56,890 nt of DNA from Nemertoderma westbladi (Eukaryota > Xenacoelomorpha > Nemertodermatida > Nemertodermatidae): positions 1 to 56,890 of the forward strand of contig JAUCBJ010000780.1 of the NCBI GenBank assembly GCA_032718475.1, read 5' to 3'. The notes beneath the pieces are model-generated. The model was not told the DNA's origin. It was given only the letters and a program-made list of their open reading frames with translations, and did no database searches. This document shows, piece after piece, positions 11,801 to 24,351 of this stretch (position 1 is the stretch's first letter; every line of letters begins with the position of its first letter). A program made the position numbers and the translations under genes.

Positions 11801-14427
11801 GGGAGAATCTGACCACCCAAAACGTCCACCATATCACACAATCTCAGCAGTTGGGAGAATCTGACCACCCAAAACGTCCACCATATCACACAATATCAGC
11901 AGTTGGGAGAATCTGACCACCCAAAACGTCCACCATATCACACAATCTCAGCAGTTGGGAGAATCTGACCACCCAAAACGTCCACCCCATATCACACAAT
12001 CTCAGCAGTTGGGAGAATCTGACCCCCCAAAACGTCCACCATATCACACAATCTCAGCAGTTGGGAGAATCTGACCACCCAAAACGTCCACCATATCACA
12101 CAATCTCAGCAGTTGGGAGAATCTGACCACCCAAAACGTCCACCATATCACACAATCTCAGCAGTTGGGAGAATCTGACCACCCAAAACGTCCACCATAT
12201 CACACAATCTCAGCAGTTGGGAGAATCTGACCACCCAAAACGTCCACCATATCACACAATCTCAGCAGTTGGGAGAATCTGACCACCCAAAACGTCCACC
12301 ATATCACACAATCTCAGCAGTTGGGAGAATCTGACCACCCAAAACGTCCACCATATCACACAATCTCAGCAGTTGGGAGAATCTGACCACCCAAAACGTC
12401 CACCATATCACACAATCTCAGCAGTTGGGAGAATCTGACCACCCAAAACGTCCACCATATCACACAATCTCAGCAGTTGGGAGAATCTGACCACCCAAAA
12501 CGTCCACCATATCACACAATCTCAGCAGTTGGGAGAATCTGACCACCCAAAACGTCCACCACCATATCACACAATCTCAGCAGTTGGGAGAATCTGACCC
12601 CCCAAAACGTCCACCATATCACACAATCTCAGCAGTTGGGAGAATCTGACCACCCAAAACGTCCACCATATCACACAATCTCAGCAGTTGGGAGAATCTG
12701 ACCACCCAAAACGTCCACCATATCACACAATCTCAGCAGTTGGGAGAATCTGACCACCCAAAACGTCCACCATATCACACAATCTCAGCAGTTGGGAGAA
12801 TCTGACCACCCAAAACGTCCACCACCATATCACACAATCTCAGCAGTTGGGAGAATCTGACCCCCCAAAACGTCCACCATATCACACAATCTCAGCTGTT
12901 GGGAGAATCTGACCCCCCAAAACGTCCACCATATCACACAATCTCAGCAGTTGGGAGAATCTGACCCCCCAAAACGTCCACCATATCACACAATCTCAGC
13001 AGTTGGGAGAATCTGACCCCCCAAAACGTCCACCATATCACACAATCTCAGCAGTTGGGAGAATCTGACCCCCCAAAACGTCCACCATATCACACAATCT
13101 CAGCAGTTGGGAGAATCTGACCCCCCAAAACGTCCACCATATCACACAATCTCAGCAGTTGGGAGAATCTGACCCCCCAAAACGTCCACCATATCACACA
13201 ATCTCAGCAGTTGGGAGAATCTGATCCCCCAAAACGTCCACCATATCACACAATCTCAGCAGTTGGGAGAATCTGACCCCCCAAAACGTCCACCATATCA
13301 CACAATATCAGCAGTTGGGAGAATCTGACCACCCAAAACGTCCACCATATCACACATTCTCAGCAGTTGGGAGAATCTGACCACCCAAAACGTACACCAT
13401 AACACACAATATCAGCAGTTGGGAGAATCTGACCACCCAAAACGCCCACGATATCACACAATCTCAGCAGTTCGGAGAATCTGACCACCCAAAACGTCCA
13501 CCATATCACACAATCTCAGCAGTTGGGAGAATCTGACCACCCAAAACGTCCACCATAACACACAATCTCAGCAGTTGGGAGAATCTGACCACCCAAAACG
13601 TCCACCATATCACAAAATCTCAGTAGTTGGGAGAATCTGACCACCCAAAACGTCCACCATATCACACAATCTCAGCAGTTGGGAGAATCTGACCCCCCAA
13701 AACGTCCACCATATCACACAATCTCAGCAGTTGGGAGAATCTGACCCCCCAAAACGTCCACCATATCACACAATCTCAGCAGTTGGGAGAATCTGACCAC
13801 CCAAAACGTCCACCATAATATCACACAATCTCAGCAGTTGGGAGAATCTGACCCCCCAAAACGTCCACCATATCACACAATCTCAGCAGTTGGGAGAATC
13901 TGACCCCCCAAAACGTCCACCATATCACACAATCTCAGCAGTTGGGAGAATCTGACCCCCCAAAACGTCCACCATATCACACAATCTCAGCAGTTGGGAG
14001 AATCTGACCACCCAAAACGTCCACCATATCACACAATCTCAGCAGTTGGGAGAATCTGACCACCCAAAACGTCCACCATATCACACAATCTCAGCAGTTG
14101 GGAGAATCTGACCCCCCAAAACGTCCACCATATCACACAATCTCAGCAGTTGGGAGAATCTGACCCCCCAAAACGTCCACCATATCACACAATCTCAGCA
14201 GTTGGGAGAATCTGACCACCCAAAACGTCCACCATATCACACAATCTCAGCAGTTGGGAGAATCTGACCACCCAAAACGTCCACCATATCACACAATCTC
14301 AGCAGTTGGGAGAATCTGACCACCCAAAACGTCCACCATATCACACAATCTCAGCAGTTGGGAGAATCTGACCACCCAAAACGTCCACCATATCACACAA
14401 TCTCAGCAGTTGGGAGAATCTGACCAC
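2802..14427. repeat. 52-bp satellite array filling afadin intron 2
   Basis: About 220 head-to-tail copies of a 52-bp unit contain CACCATATCACACAATCTCA, GCAGTTGGGAGAATCTGACC and ACCCAAAACGTC. Common variants are CCACCC or CCCCCC, CAATCTCAG or CAATATCAG, and occasional 3-bp insertions (CACCACCATATC, CCATAATATC). The variants cluster, giving higher-order structure. The array occupies about 96% of the intron between exons 2 and 3. It ends abruptly at CTGACCACTACTAAAG. Short open frames through it are by-products of the period and not genes. Confidence 0.97.
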
Positions 14428-14570
14428 TACTAAAGTATGTGGAAAGGATAAATTCACTTGTGTTTCCTACAGTAAGTGAGAGAATGTTGAGTTAAAAAAA
14501 TATTTTAACTTTAAGACAGAGGAGAACATCAGGACATAATTTGATATTTAGTAAGAGTTTCAAGAAATAC

Positions 14571-16022
14571 CTTCCGAATGCGGCCGCGCAGAATGGCTCC
14601 CCAGATCCTCGAGGTCTGGTGGGACTCAGCGACCAATGAGTTGAACAACCACGAGCTGATAAAGTAGAAGATCTTGGAGAAGAGCTGGATAATAAAGCCG
14701 GCGTTGACGCGGGACTTACGTAGCCTCACCATTATGGCGGTTAGCGTCATAACTAAGTCATCCATCGTGGGCCGACCGCCGTGCTGCCAGCGGGCGCTCA
14801 TCTGTCGTGGCTCGCCCCCGTCGTCCGTCGGGAGCGAGTCGACGTCCCACTCGTCGCTCGGATCTAGAAACGCCGGGAGTACGAGATGCACGTCGCGGTA
14901 CAACCCCTGGACGAGATGCGAGAAGGAGCGCTGCGTGGTGGCGGCCAGATGCAGGCGAGCCGAGCCGAGCTGCGGAGACAGCTCGCGATCCCGGGTCAGG
15001 AAGCAGTGCAGCTCGGAGGAGTTGGCCAACCAGACGGAGAGCTGAGCCGAGCGACTGCTGTTAAACTCGACGACGTCGTCCAGAGCTGCGGCGAAGGTGT
15101 CGGCTAGCTCCGGGAGGGTGGAGCGGAGACGGGAGGTCACTCGGTCCCGGAGAGCGAGGTACAACGCGTAACTCGGGGTCAGTTTGAACTGGACCTCATC
15201 GGGGTTGTAGCGACGGACAAGGAGGTCGAGGAAAACGTCCTCGGTGGATTCCTGGAGGGAGAGATGGAGTGGGAGCTTATAGGGGGCATCTTGGGGAGAG
15301 GGGGAAGGAGGGGGCATGGAGAGTCGGTGGTGCTGGGGTGGGGGGTCCTCGGAGGGGCGGCGGGGGCGTGGGAGTGTGCCCCCACGGAGGGACCCCCCAG
15401 TGCCCCCTCTAGGGGACCCCCCAGTGCCCCCTCTAGGGGACCCCGCGTCGAGCAGGGGGTCCACCAGAGTGAACCGGGGCCCCCTCCCGAACCGTATAAC
15501 GGCCCCGGGTCGAACCACCACCGGGTCGTCGCACCGCTCGTCGTCCACGTAGATTACGGCCTCGTCCGAGTGGGGAGTCAGCAGGAACCCGTCGGGGCGC
15601 TTCGTTATGGCGCAGTGTCGGGGTTGGACCCCCTCGAGTCGCATGTAGGTCCCCCGCGCGGGGGCCATCACGTCGGAACCCACCTCGGTAACGTTGGGGT
15701 GCAGACGGTACTTCTTGCCGGGAGCGCCCGCGTCCGACGGGTGTTGGACCAGGTAGGGGAGTTGGTTCATTCGACGGGGTTGCGGGATCTCGGTCTCTTG
15801 CAGAGCGCCGCCGCCGGGACGGCGTGCGTTACCGCGCGGTTGAGTGGGCGACGCCTGGATGTGGTAGGTACTAGCGGGTCGTTTACGCAGCTGGAAGATT
15901 AGCGCACCTTTCCGTTGAGGGAAGTTGTAGAGATTGTCGAGAGGAGATTCGTCGTCGGCCAACATTCTTTGAGACATGGAATCGTCGATCTCTATGTCGG
16001 TCTTTCCTGGTGGAATTACAAC
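14571..16022 (-). CDS. AFDN: Afadin (canoe) exon 2: end of RA2, FHA domain, most of DIL domain
   Basis: Encodes residues 271-754. The first residues complete the second Ras-association domain (LADDESPLDNLY, GALIFQLRKRP). The FHA domain spans about 357-459 (LPYLVQ, YRLHPNVTEVGSD, GVQPRHCAI, VIRFGRGPRFTLVDP). A proline/glycine-rich linker includes a tandem repeat of GGTGGSPR at about 464-486. The DIL domain begins near 533 (FKLTPSYALYLALRDR) and runs through INAGFIIQLF-like VNAGFIIQLFSKIFYF and SWLFNSLV to WGAILRGRIRK. The acceptor is TTTTCAG before 16022 and the donor AAG/GTATTT after 14571. The exon is 1,452 nt, exactly 484 codons, phase 0 at both ends. It is a single very long GC-rich exon where vertebrate afadin has many, which suggests intron loss. 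Rap/Ras GTPases are the expected RA partners, by family knowledge. Confidence 0.93.
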
Positions 16023-16128
16023 CTGAAAAGATTCAACGTACAATATTAATAGCGGAATTATTTACTTAGGTAAATACTGTGCCATTAGGGTGCGATCTGT
16101 GATAGTTGGAATTTATTATTTTTCATAT

Positions 16129-16267
16129 ATATAATGTAATAGAACAATATGATAATGCGATATATGACCGGGCGTTTGAAACCTAGGTACCGGGTTCGAG
16201 CCCCAATTGGGTAGGTTGATATTTTTCGCTATGGAGAGTATTATCATATTGTCCTATTACATTATAT
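16129..16267. mobile_element. Small hairpin element with a tRNA B-box-like centre
   Basis: Arms at 16129-16156 and 16240-16267 are inverted copies of a 28-bp sequence matching at 27 positions (ATATAATGTAATAG... against its complement). The 83-bp centre holds GGGTTCGAGCCCC, a good match to the RNA polymerase III B box, preceded by ACCTAGGTACC. No matching A box or complete cloverleaf is evident. It could be a MITE that has captured a tRNA fragment, or a SINE remnant inside inverted repeats. It lies just upstream of the exon 2 acceptor in afadin intron 1. Confidence 0.6.
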
Positions 16268-16532
16268 CCCTAATTCACCGTCACTCACCCCATAACAATT
16301 TATTTATTATTATTATTTATTTATTTTCACGATAATCAACCGATTGAATAAAAATTTGCAATGATATGCTCATGTGGAAGTGTAAGGGAATGTAAGGGCT
16401 GGGGGGGAGGGGGACTAGTGAGACACATCGAATTCAATAATTAGTTAGTGTAGGTACATTGAGAGATTAAATAAACTATTTATCGAGTTATTGCACAAAA
16501 ATGTTGCTCGATATTCAACTCCCCAATATTGA

Positions 16533-19345
16533 GCCGAGTCGGTTGGGTCGAGTCAGTTGGGTCGAGTCAGTTGGGTCGAGTTGGTTGGGTCGAGTCAGTT
16601 GGGTCGAGTTGGTTGGGTCGAGTTGGTTGGGTCGAGTCAGTTTGGTCGAGTAAGTTGGGTCGAGTTGGTTGGGTCGAGTCAGTTGGGTCGAGTCAGTTGG
16701 GTCGAGTAAGTTGGTTGGGTCGAGTCAGTTGGGTCGAGTCAGTTGGGTCGAGTCAGTTGGGTCGAGTCAGTTGGGTCGAGTTGGTTGGGTCGAGTCAGTT
16801 GAGTCGAGTCAGTTGGGTCGAGTCAGTTGGGTCGAGTTGGTTGGGTCGAGTTGGTTGGGTCGAGTCAGTTGGGTCGAGTCAGTTGGGTCGAGTTGGTTGG
16901 GTCGAGTCAGTTGAGTCGAGTCAGTTGGGTCGAGTCAGTTGGGTCGAGTCAGTTGGGTCGAGTTGGTTGGGTCGAGTTGGTTGGGTCGAGTCAGTTGGGT
17001 CGAGTCAGTTGGGTCGAGTTGGTTGGGTCGAGTCAGTTGGGTCGAGTCAGTTGGGTCGAGTAAGTTGGGTCGAGTCAGTTGGGTCGAGTCAGTTGCGTCG
17101 AGTCAGTTGGGTCGAGTTGGTTGGGTCGAGTTGGTTGGGTCGAGTCAGTTGGGTCGAGTCAGTTGGGTCGAGTTGGTTGGGTCGAGTCAGTTGGGTCGAG
17201 TTGGTTGGGTCGAGTTGGTTGGGTCGAGTCAGTTGGGTCGAGTAAGTTGGGTCGAGTTGGTTGGGTCGAGTCAGTTGGGTCGAGTTGGTTGGGTCGAGTT
17301 GGTTGGGTCGAGTCAGTTGGGTCGAGTAAGTTGGGTCGAGTTGGTTGGGTCGAGTCAGTTGGGTCGAGTCAGTTGGGTCGAGTCAGTTGGGTCGAGTCAG
17401 TTGGGTCGAGTCAGTTGGGTCGAGTTGGTTGGGTCGAGTCAGTTGAGTCGAGTCAGTTGGGTCGAGTCAGTTGGGTCGAGTTGGTTGGGTCGAGTTGGTT
17501 GGGTCGAGTCAGTTGGGTCGAGTAAGTTGGGTCGAGTTGGTTGGGTCGAGTCAGTTGGGTCGAGTCAGTTGGGTCGAGTCGGTTGGGTCGAGTCAGTTGG
17601 GTCGAGTCAGATGGGTCGAGTTGGTTGGGTCGAGTCAGTTGGGTCGAGTTGGTTGGGTCGAGTTGGTTGGGTCGAGTCAGTTGGGTCGAGTAAGTTGGGT
17701 CGAGTTGGTTGGGTCGAGTCAGTTGGGTCGAGTCAGTTGGGTCGAGTCAGTTGGGTCGAGTCAGTTGGGTCGAGTCAGTTGGGTCGAGTCAGTTGGGTCG
17801 AGTTGGTTGGGTCGAGTCAGTTGAGTCGAGTCAGTTGGGTCGAGTCAGTTGGGTCGAGTTGGTTGGGTCGAGTTGGTTGGGTCGAGTCAGTTGGGTCGAG
17901 TCAGTTGGGTCGAGTTGGTTGGGTCGAGTCAGTTGAGTCGAGTCAGTTGGGTCGAGTCAGTTGGGTCGAGTCAGTTGGGTCGAGTTGGTTGGGTCGAGTT
18001 GGTTGGGTCGAGTCAGTTGGGTCGAGTAAGTTGGGTCGAGTCGGTTGGGTCGAGTCAGTTGGGTCGAGTCAGTTGGGTCGAGTCAGTTGGGTCGAGTTGG
18101 TTGGATCGAGTCAGTTTGGTCGAGTTGGTTGGGTCGAGTCAGTTGAGTCAGTTGGGTCGAGTCAGTTGGGTCGAGTCAGTTGGGTCGAGTTGGTTGGGTC
18201 GAGTCAGTTTGGTCGAGTTGGTTGGGTCGAGTCAGTTGAGTCGAGTCAGTTGGGTCGAGTTGGTTGGGTCGAGTCAGTTGGGTCGAGTCAGTTGGGTCGA
18301 GTAAGTTGGGTCGAGTTGGTTGGGTCGAGTCAGTTGAGTCGAGTCAGTTGGGTCGAGTCAGTTGGGTCGAGTCAGTTGGGTCGAGTCAGTTGGGTCGAGT
18401 CAGTTGGGTCGAGTCAGTTGGGTCGAGTTGGTTCGGTCGAGTCAGTTGGGTCGAGTCAGTTGGGTCGAGTAAGTTGGGTCGAGTTGGTTGGGTCGAGTCA
18501 GTTGAGTCGAGTCAGTTGGGTCGAGTCAGTTGGGTCGAGTCAGTTGGGTCGAGTCAGTTGGGTCGAGTCAGTTGGGTCGAGTCAGTTGGGTCGAGTCAGT
18601 TGGGTCGAGTCAGTTGGGTCGTCGAGTCAGTTGGGTCGAGTTGGTTGGGTCGAGTCAGTTTGGTCGAGTTGGTTGGGTCGAGTCAGTTGAGTCGAGTCAG
18701 TTGGGTCGAGTCAGTTGGGTCGAGTTGGTTGGGTCGAGTCAGTTTGGTCGAGTTGGTTGGGTCGAGTCAGTTGAGTCGAGTCAGTTGGGTCGAGTTGGTT
18801 GGGTCGAGTCAGTTGGGTCGAGTCAGTTGGGTCGAGTCAGTTGGGTCGAGTAAGTTGGGTCGAGTTGGTTGGGTCGAGTCAGTTGAGTCGAGTCAGTTGG
18901 GTCGAGTCAGTTGGGTCGAGTCAGTTGGGTCGAGTCAGTTGGGTCGAGTTGGTTGGGTCGATTCAGTTGGGTCGAGTCAGTTGGGTCGAGTAAGTTGGGT
19001 CGAGTTGGTTGGGTCGAGTCAGTTGAGTCGAGTCAGTTGGGTCGAGTCAGTTGGGTCGAGTCAGTTGGGTCGAGTCAGTTGGGTCGAGTCAGTTGGGTCA
19101 AGTCAGTTGGGTCGAGTCAGTTGGGTCGAATCAGTTGGGTCGAGTCAGTTGGGTCGAGTCAGTTGGGTCGAGTAAGTTAAGTTGAGCCGAGTCGGTTGGG
19201 TCGAGTCAGTTTGGTCGAGTCAGTTGGGTCGAGTTAGTTGGGTCGAGTAAGTTAAGTTGAGCCGAGTCGGTTGGGTCGAGTTAGTTTGGTCGAGTCAGTT
19301 TGGTCGAGTCAGTTTGGTCGAGTCAGTTGGGTCGAGTCAGTTTAT
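16533..19345. repeat. 14-bp minisatellite in afadin intron 1
   Basis: About 200 copies of TTGGGTCGAGTCAG, with the last three bases varying (CAG, TGG, AAG). Because 14 is not a multiple of three, every frame reads the same 14-residue cycle, and long stop-free frames (up to 583 codons) result. These are not genes: they have no composition beyond the repeat, they lie in an intron, and several overlap in different frames. The final copies near 19170-19345 are more diverged (AAGTTGAGCCGAGTCGG). Confidence 0.96.
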
Positions 19346-19851
19346 TATAGTTAAACTAATAAAGAATATTGACCAACGCTTCCGTCCGGTGTCCCAAGCT
19401 ACCGTCGCATTCTCAGAATCTCTGATTGAGCGGTACCGGTACGTAAAAAAATAAAAAATAATTTCAATAATTAAAATTATAATAATTTAATAATTTTTAT
19501 ATAATAATAAGGTTCTGCTAAGGTTCAAAGGCGCTTACTTTAAGTAACAAAAAATATGTGTTAAATTATTAAATGGTTACTATTTTAAATATTGTCATCG
19601 TAGAGATAATAAATGACTAACATACAGTGAAGTAAATTACAGTGTGTATAGTGGCGCCTTACACTGCTGATGTGAGCGGTTTGTTGCATTGAATATAAGG
19701 AATGCGTACACAAATGCAGATGAGTATTAGAAGAACACTCACAAACTAGGCCTACACACACACACACACAGTACACATGTGTAGCTTTATTCCAAAATTT
19801 ACATTCCGGTTACAAGATCACCGGATTTTTCAATATCCGCATGACATTCGC
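19346..19851. other. AT-rich spacer without genes, short CA run
   Basis: Intronic spacer between two arrays. It has AT-rich sequence, one TACCGGTAC palindrome near 19433, and a short (CA)n run at about 19755-19769. I see no exon or RNA gene. Confidence 0.5.
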
Positions 19852-22800
19852 AACATCCCTACTAACCTACATCAGCTACAACATCCCTACTAACCTACAT
19901 CAGCTACAACATCCCTACTAACCTACATCAGCTACAACATCCCTACTAACCTACATCAGCTACAACATCCCTACCAACCTACATCAGCTACAACATCCCT
20001 ACCAACCTACATCAGCTACAACATCCCTACTAACCTACATCAGCTACAACATCCCTACTAACCTACATCAGCTACAACATCCCTACTAACCTACATCAGC
20101 TACAACATCCCTACTAACCTACATCAGCTACAACATCCCTACTAACCTACATCAGCTACAACATCCCTACTAACCTACATCAGCTACAACATCCCTACTA
20201 ACCTACATCAGCTACAACATCCCTACTAACCTACATCAGCTACAACATCCCTACTAACCTACATCAGCTACAACATCCCTACTAACCTACATCAGCTACA
20301 ACATCCCTACTAACCTACATCAGCTACAACATCCCTACTAACCTACATCAGCTACAACATCCCTACTAACCTACATCAGCTACAACATCCCTACTAACCT
20401 ACATCAGCTACAACATCCCTACTAACCTACATCAGCTACAACATCCCTACTAACCTACATCAGCTACAACATCCCTACTAACCTACATCAGCTACAACAT
20501 CCCTACTAACCTACATCAGCTACAACATCCCTACTAACCTACATCAGCTACAACATCCCTACTAACCTACATCAGCTACAACATCCCTACTAACCTACAT
20601 CAGCTACAACATCCCTACTAACCTACATCAGCTACAACATCCCTACTAACCTACATCAGCTACAACATCCCTACTAACCTACATCAGCTACAACATCCCT
20701 ACTAACCTACATCAGCTACAACATCCCTACTAACCTACATCAGCTACAACATCCCTACTAACCTACATCAGCTACAACATCCCTACTAACCTACATCAGC
20801 TACAACATCCCTACTAACCTACATCAGCTACAACATCCCTACTAACCTACATCAGCTACAACATCCCTACTAACCTACATCAGCTACAACATCCCTACTA
20901 ACCTACATCAGCTACAACATCCCTACTAACCTACATCAGCTACAACATCCCTACTAACCTACATCAGCTACAACATCCCTACTAACCTACATCAGCTACA
21001 ACATCCCTACTAACCTACATCAGCTACAACATCCCTACTAACCTACATCAGCTACAACATCCCTACTAACCTACATCAGCTACAACATCCCTACTAACCT
21101 ACATCAGCTACAACATCCCTACTAACCTACATCAGCTACAACATCCCTACTAACCTACATCAGCTACAACATCCCTACTAACCTACATCAGCTACAACAT
21201 CCCTACTAACCTACATCAGCTACAACATCCCTACTAACCTACATCAGCTACAACATCCCTACTAACCTACATCAGCTACAACATCCCTACTAACCTACAT
21301 CAGCTACAACATCCCTACTAACCTACATCAGCTACAACATCCCTACTAACCTACATCAGCTACAACATCCCTACTAACCTACATCAGCTACAACATCCCT
21401 ACTAACCTACATCAGCTACAACATCCCTACTAACCTACATCAGCTACAACATCCCTACTAACCTACATCAGCTACAACATCCCTACTAACCTACATCAGC
21501 TACAACATCCCTACTAACCTACATCAGCTACAACATCCCTACTAACCTACATCAGCTACAACATCCCTACTAACCTACATCAGCTACAACATCCCTACTA
21601 ACCTACATCAGCTACAACATCCCTACTAACCTACATCAGCTACAACATCCCTACTAACCTACATCAGCTACAACATCCCTACTAACCTACATCAGCTACA
21701 ACATCCCTACTAACCTACATCAGCTACAACATCCCTACTAACCTACATCAGCTACAACATCCCTACTAACCTACATCAGCTACAACATCCCTACTAACCT
21801 ACATCAGCTACAACATCCCTACTAACCTACATCAGCTACAACATCCCTACTAACCTACATCAGCTACAACATCCCTACTAACCTACATCAGCTACAACAT
21901 CCCTACTAACCTACATCAGCTACAACATCCCTACTAACCTACATCAGCTACAACATCCCTACTAACCTACATCAGCTACAACATCCCTACTAACCTACAT
22001 CAGCTACAACATCCCTACTAACCTACATCAGCTACAACATCCCTACTAACCTACATCAGCTACAACATCCCTACTAACCTACATCAGCTACAACATCCCT
22101 ACTAACCTACATCAGCTACAACATCCCTACTAACCTACATCAGCTACAACATCCCTACTAACCTACATCAGCTACAACATCCCTACTAACCTACATCAGC
22201 TACAACATCCCTACTAACCTACATCAGCTACAACATCCCTACTAACCTACATCAGCTACAACATCCCTACTAACCTACATCAGCTACAACATCCCTACTA
22301 ACCTACATCAGCTACAACATCCCTACTAACCTACATCAGCTACAACATCCCTACTAACCTACATCAGCTACAACATCCCTACTAACCTACATCAGCTACA
22401 ACATCCCTACTAACCTACATCAGCTACAACATCCCTACTAACCTACATCAGCTACAACATCCCTACTAACCTACATCAGCTACAACATCCCTACTAACCT
22501 ACATCAGCTACAACATCCCTACTAACCTACATCAGCTACAACATCCCTACTAACCTACATCAGCTACAACATCCCTACTAACCTACATCAGCTACAACAT
22601 CCCTACTAACCTACATCAGCTACAACATCCCTACTAACCTACATCAGCTACAACATCCCTACTAACCTACATCAGCTACAACATCCCTACTAACCTACAT
22701 CAGCTACAACATCCCTACTAACCTACATCAGCTACAACATCCCTACTAACCTACATCAGCTACAACATCCCTACTAACCTACATCAGCTACAACATCCCT

Positions 22801-23266
22801 ACTAACCTACATCAGCTACAACATCCCTACTAACCTACATCAGCTACAACATCCCTACTAACCTACATCAGCTACAACATCCCTACTAACCTACATCAGC
22901 TACAACATCCCTACTAACCTACATCAGCTACAACATCCCTACTAACCTACATCAGCTACAACATCCCTACTAACCTACATCAGCTACAACATCCCTACTA
23001 ACCTACATCAGCTACAACATCCCTACCAACCTACATCAGCTATATTTATACATCCCTACTAACCTACATCAGCTATATTTATATATTTTCCCAACATCCC
23101 TACTAACCTACATCAGCTACAACATCCCTACTAACCTACATCAGCTACAACATCCCTACCAACCTACATCAGCTATATTTATACATCCCTACTAACCTAC
23201 ATCAGCTATATTTATATATTTTCCCAACATCCCTACTAACCTACATCAGCTATATTTATATATTTT
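19852..23266. repeat. 28-bp minisatellite in afadin intron 1
   Basis: About 115 nearly identical copies of a 28-bp unit containing AACATCCCTACTAACCTACA and TCAGCTAC. Most of the array is monotonous. Only T to C changes (CTACC) appear near both ends, and the last copies (from about 23040) carry an inserted TATATTTATA segment and are longer. The homogeneity points to recent expansion or gene-conversion-like homogenisation. Confidence 0.97.
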
Positions 23267-23375
23267 CACTTGGAATTAGAATATAATCTATAGATAACAA
23301 TAGAATAACCTACATCTATCTGCAGATTCCCAATATAAAAACCGTTTAGTGTTAAATCAAACGCCCACCCTGTCG

Positions 23376-23687
23376 TCCATATATTAAGTGTCGTCCATAT
23401 ATTAAGTGTCGTCCATATATTAAGTGTCGTCCATATATTAAGTGTCGTCCATATATTAAGTGTCGTCCATATATTAAGTGTCGTCCATATATTAAGTGTC
23501 GTCCATATATTAAGTGTCGTCCATATATTAAGTGTCGTCCATATATTAAATGTCGTCCATATATTAAGTGTCGTCCATATATTAAGTGTCGTCCATATAT
23601 TAAGTGTCGTCCATATATTAAGTGTCGTCCATATATTAAGTGTCGTCCATATATTAAGTGTCGTCCATATATTAAGTGTCGTCCATA
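23376..23687. repeat. 18-bp minisatellite
   Basis: About 17 copies of GTCGTCCATATATTAAGT, one with a G to A change. The 18-bp period keeps one frame open on the minus strand (a six-residue cycle YGRHLI), but this is a by-product of the period. Confidence 0.95.
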
Positions 23688-23761
23688 ATATTCTAGTTTA
23701 GTCAATAAATAATTGAATCATAGCGATTCCGTCTTCCAGGCTATATTATGGAATATTGACA

Positions 23762-23900
23762 AAAAGCGCGCCACACGGATTCTGTTTAAACGAAAAGCGC
23801 GCCACACGGATTCTGTTTAAACGAAAAGCGCGCCAAACGGATTCTGTTTAAACGAAAAGCGCGCCACACGGATTCTGTTTAAACGAAAAGCGCGCCAGCC
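23762..23900. repeat. 31-bp tandem repeat with GCGCGCCACACG core
   Basis: Four and a half copies of a 31-bp unit: AAAAGCGCGCCACACGG followed by ATTCTGTTTAAACG. One copy reads CCAAACGG. The core GCGCGCCACACG recurs in the separate 42-bp array at 24352-24473. Confidence 0.93.
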
Positions 23901-24351
23901 ATGACATTCAATGTGCGCCAACCATTGAAAGATTGACCATTAAATTTTGCAAGTATTGTAATCATTTATCAGTTTATACTGCAGTACCTACTGACCTACG
24001 CTACAGACATAGAGTAAGACCCACTCCTACAGTATTTTAACATGAAAATGCGAGCCCAGCGAGTAAGAAAATTTTGCAGAAAAGTAAACATGAATAGGCG
24101 TACAGTAATACTGTAATATTCAGACACAGTAGTAGGTCAACCGACTGTTTTGAAATACAGATGTGATTAAATTGCGAGCGTAGTAGGCATGCACAATACA
24201 CAAACGCGAGCGAAGCGAGCGAAAATTTTTAAGGCCTAGGCCCAACTCTTTTTAAAAATAGACTCTACTGGTAGACCGATATAAGTTCAAGTAGAGTGGC
24301 TGGATATGTTGCCATGCCAATGTATTTTGCTACTGTACATGACATCCATTT
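23901..24351. other. Intronic spacer with GCGAGC-type motifs
   Basis: No gene. Contains GCGAGCCCAGCGAGTAAG near 24050 and CGCGAGCGAAGCGAGCG near 24205, each followed by an AAAATTTT-like stretch. These resemble the GGGCGAGCC motifs at 53.2-53.8 kb only loosely. Confidence 0.4.

Noticed and set aside
2802-14427. CRISPR array (regular ~52-bp repeats)
   Set aside because: There are no unique spacers: the whole unit repeats. The context is a spliced animal gene.
2802-14427. Hammerhead ribozyme satellite
   Set aside because: Neither strand of the 52-bp unit contains the CTGANGA and GAAA core pair.
15264-15902. Plus-strand frame of 212 codons opposite afadin exon 2
   Set aside because: Shadow frame in GC-rich coding DNA, where stops are rare. 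No domain.
16529-19454. Many long overlapping open frames (up to 583 codons) encoding GRVSWVESVGSSQL-type repeats
   Set aside because: They are generated by the 14-bp repeat, which has no stop in any of the three plus-strand frames. They lie in an intron and overlap each other in all frames.
23352-23705. 117-codon frame of YGRHLI repeats on the minus strand
   Set aside because: Pure by-product of an 18-bp array. No non-repeat coding part.
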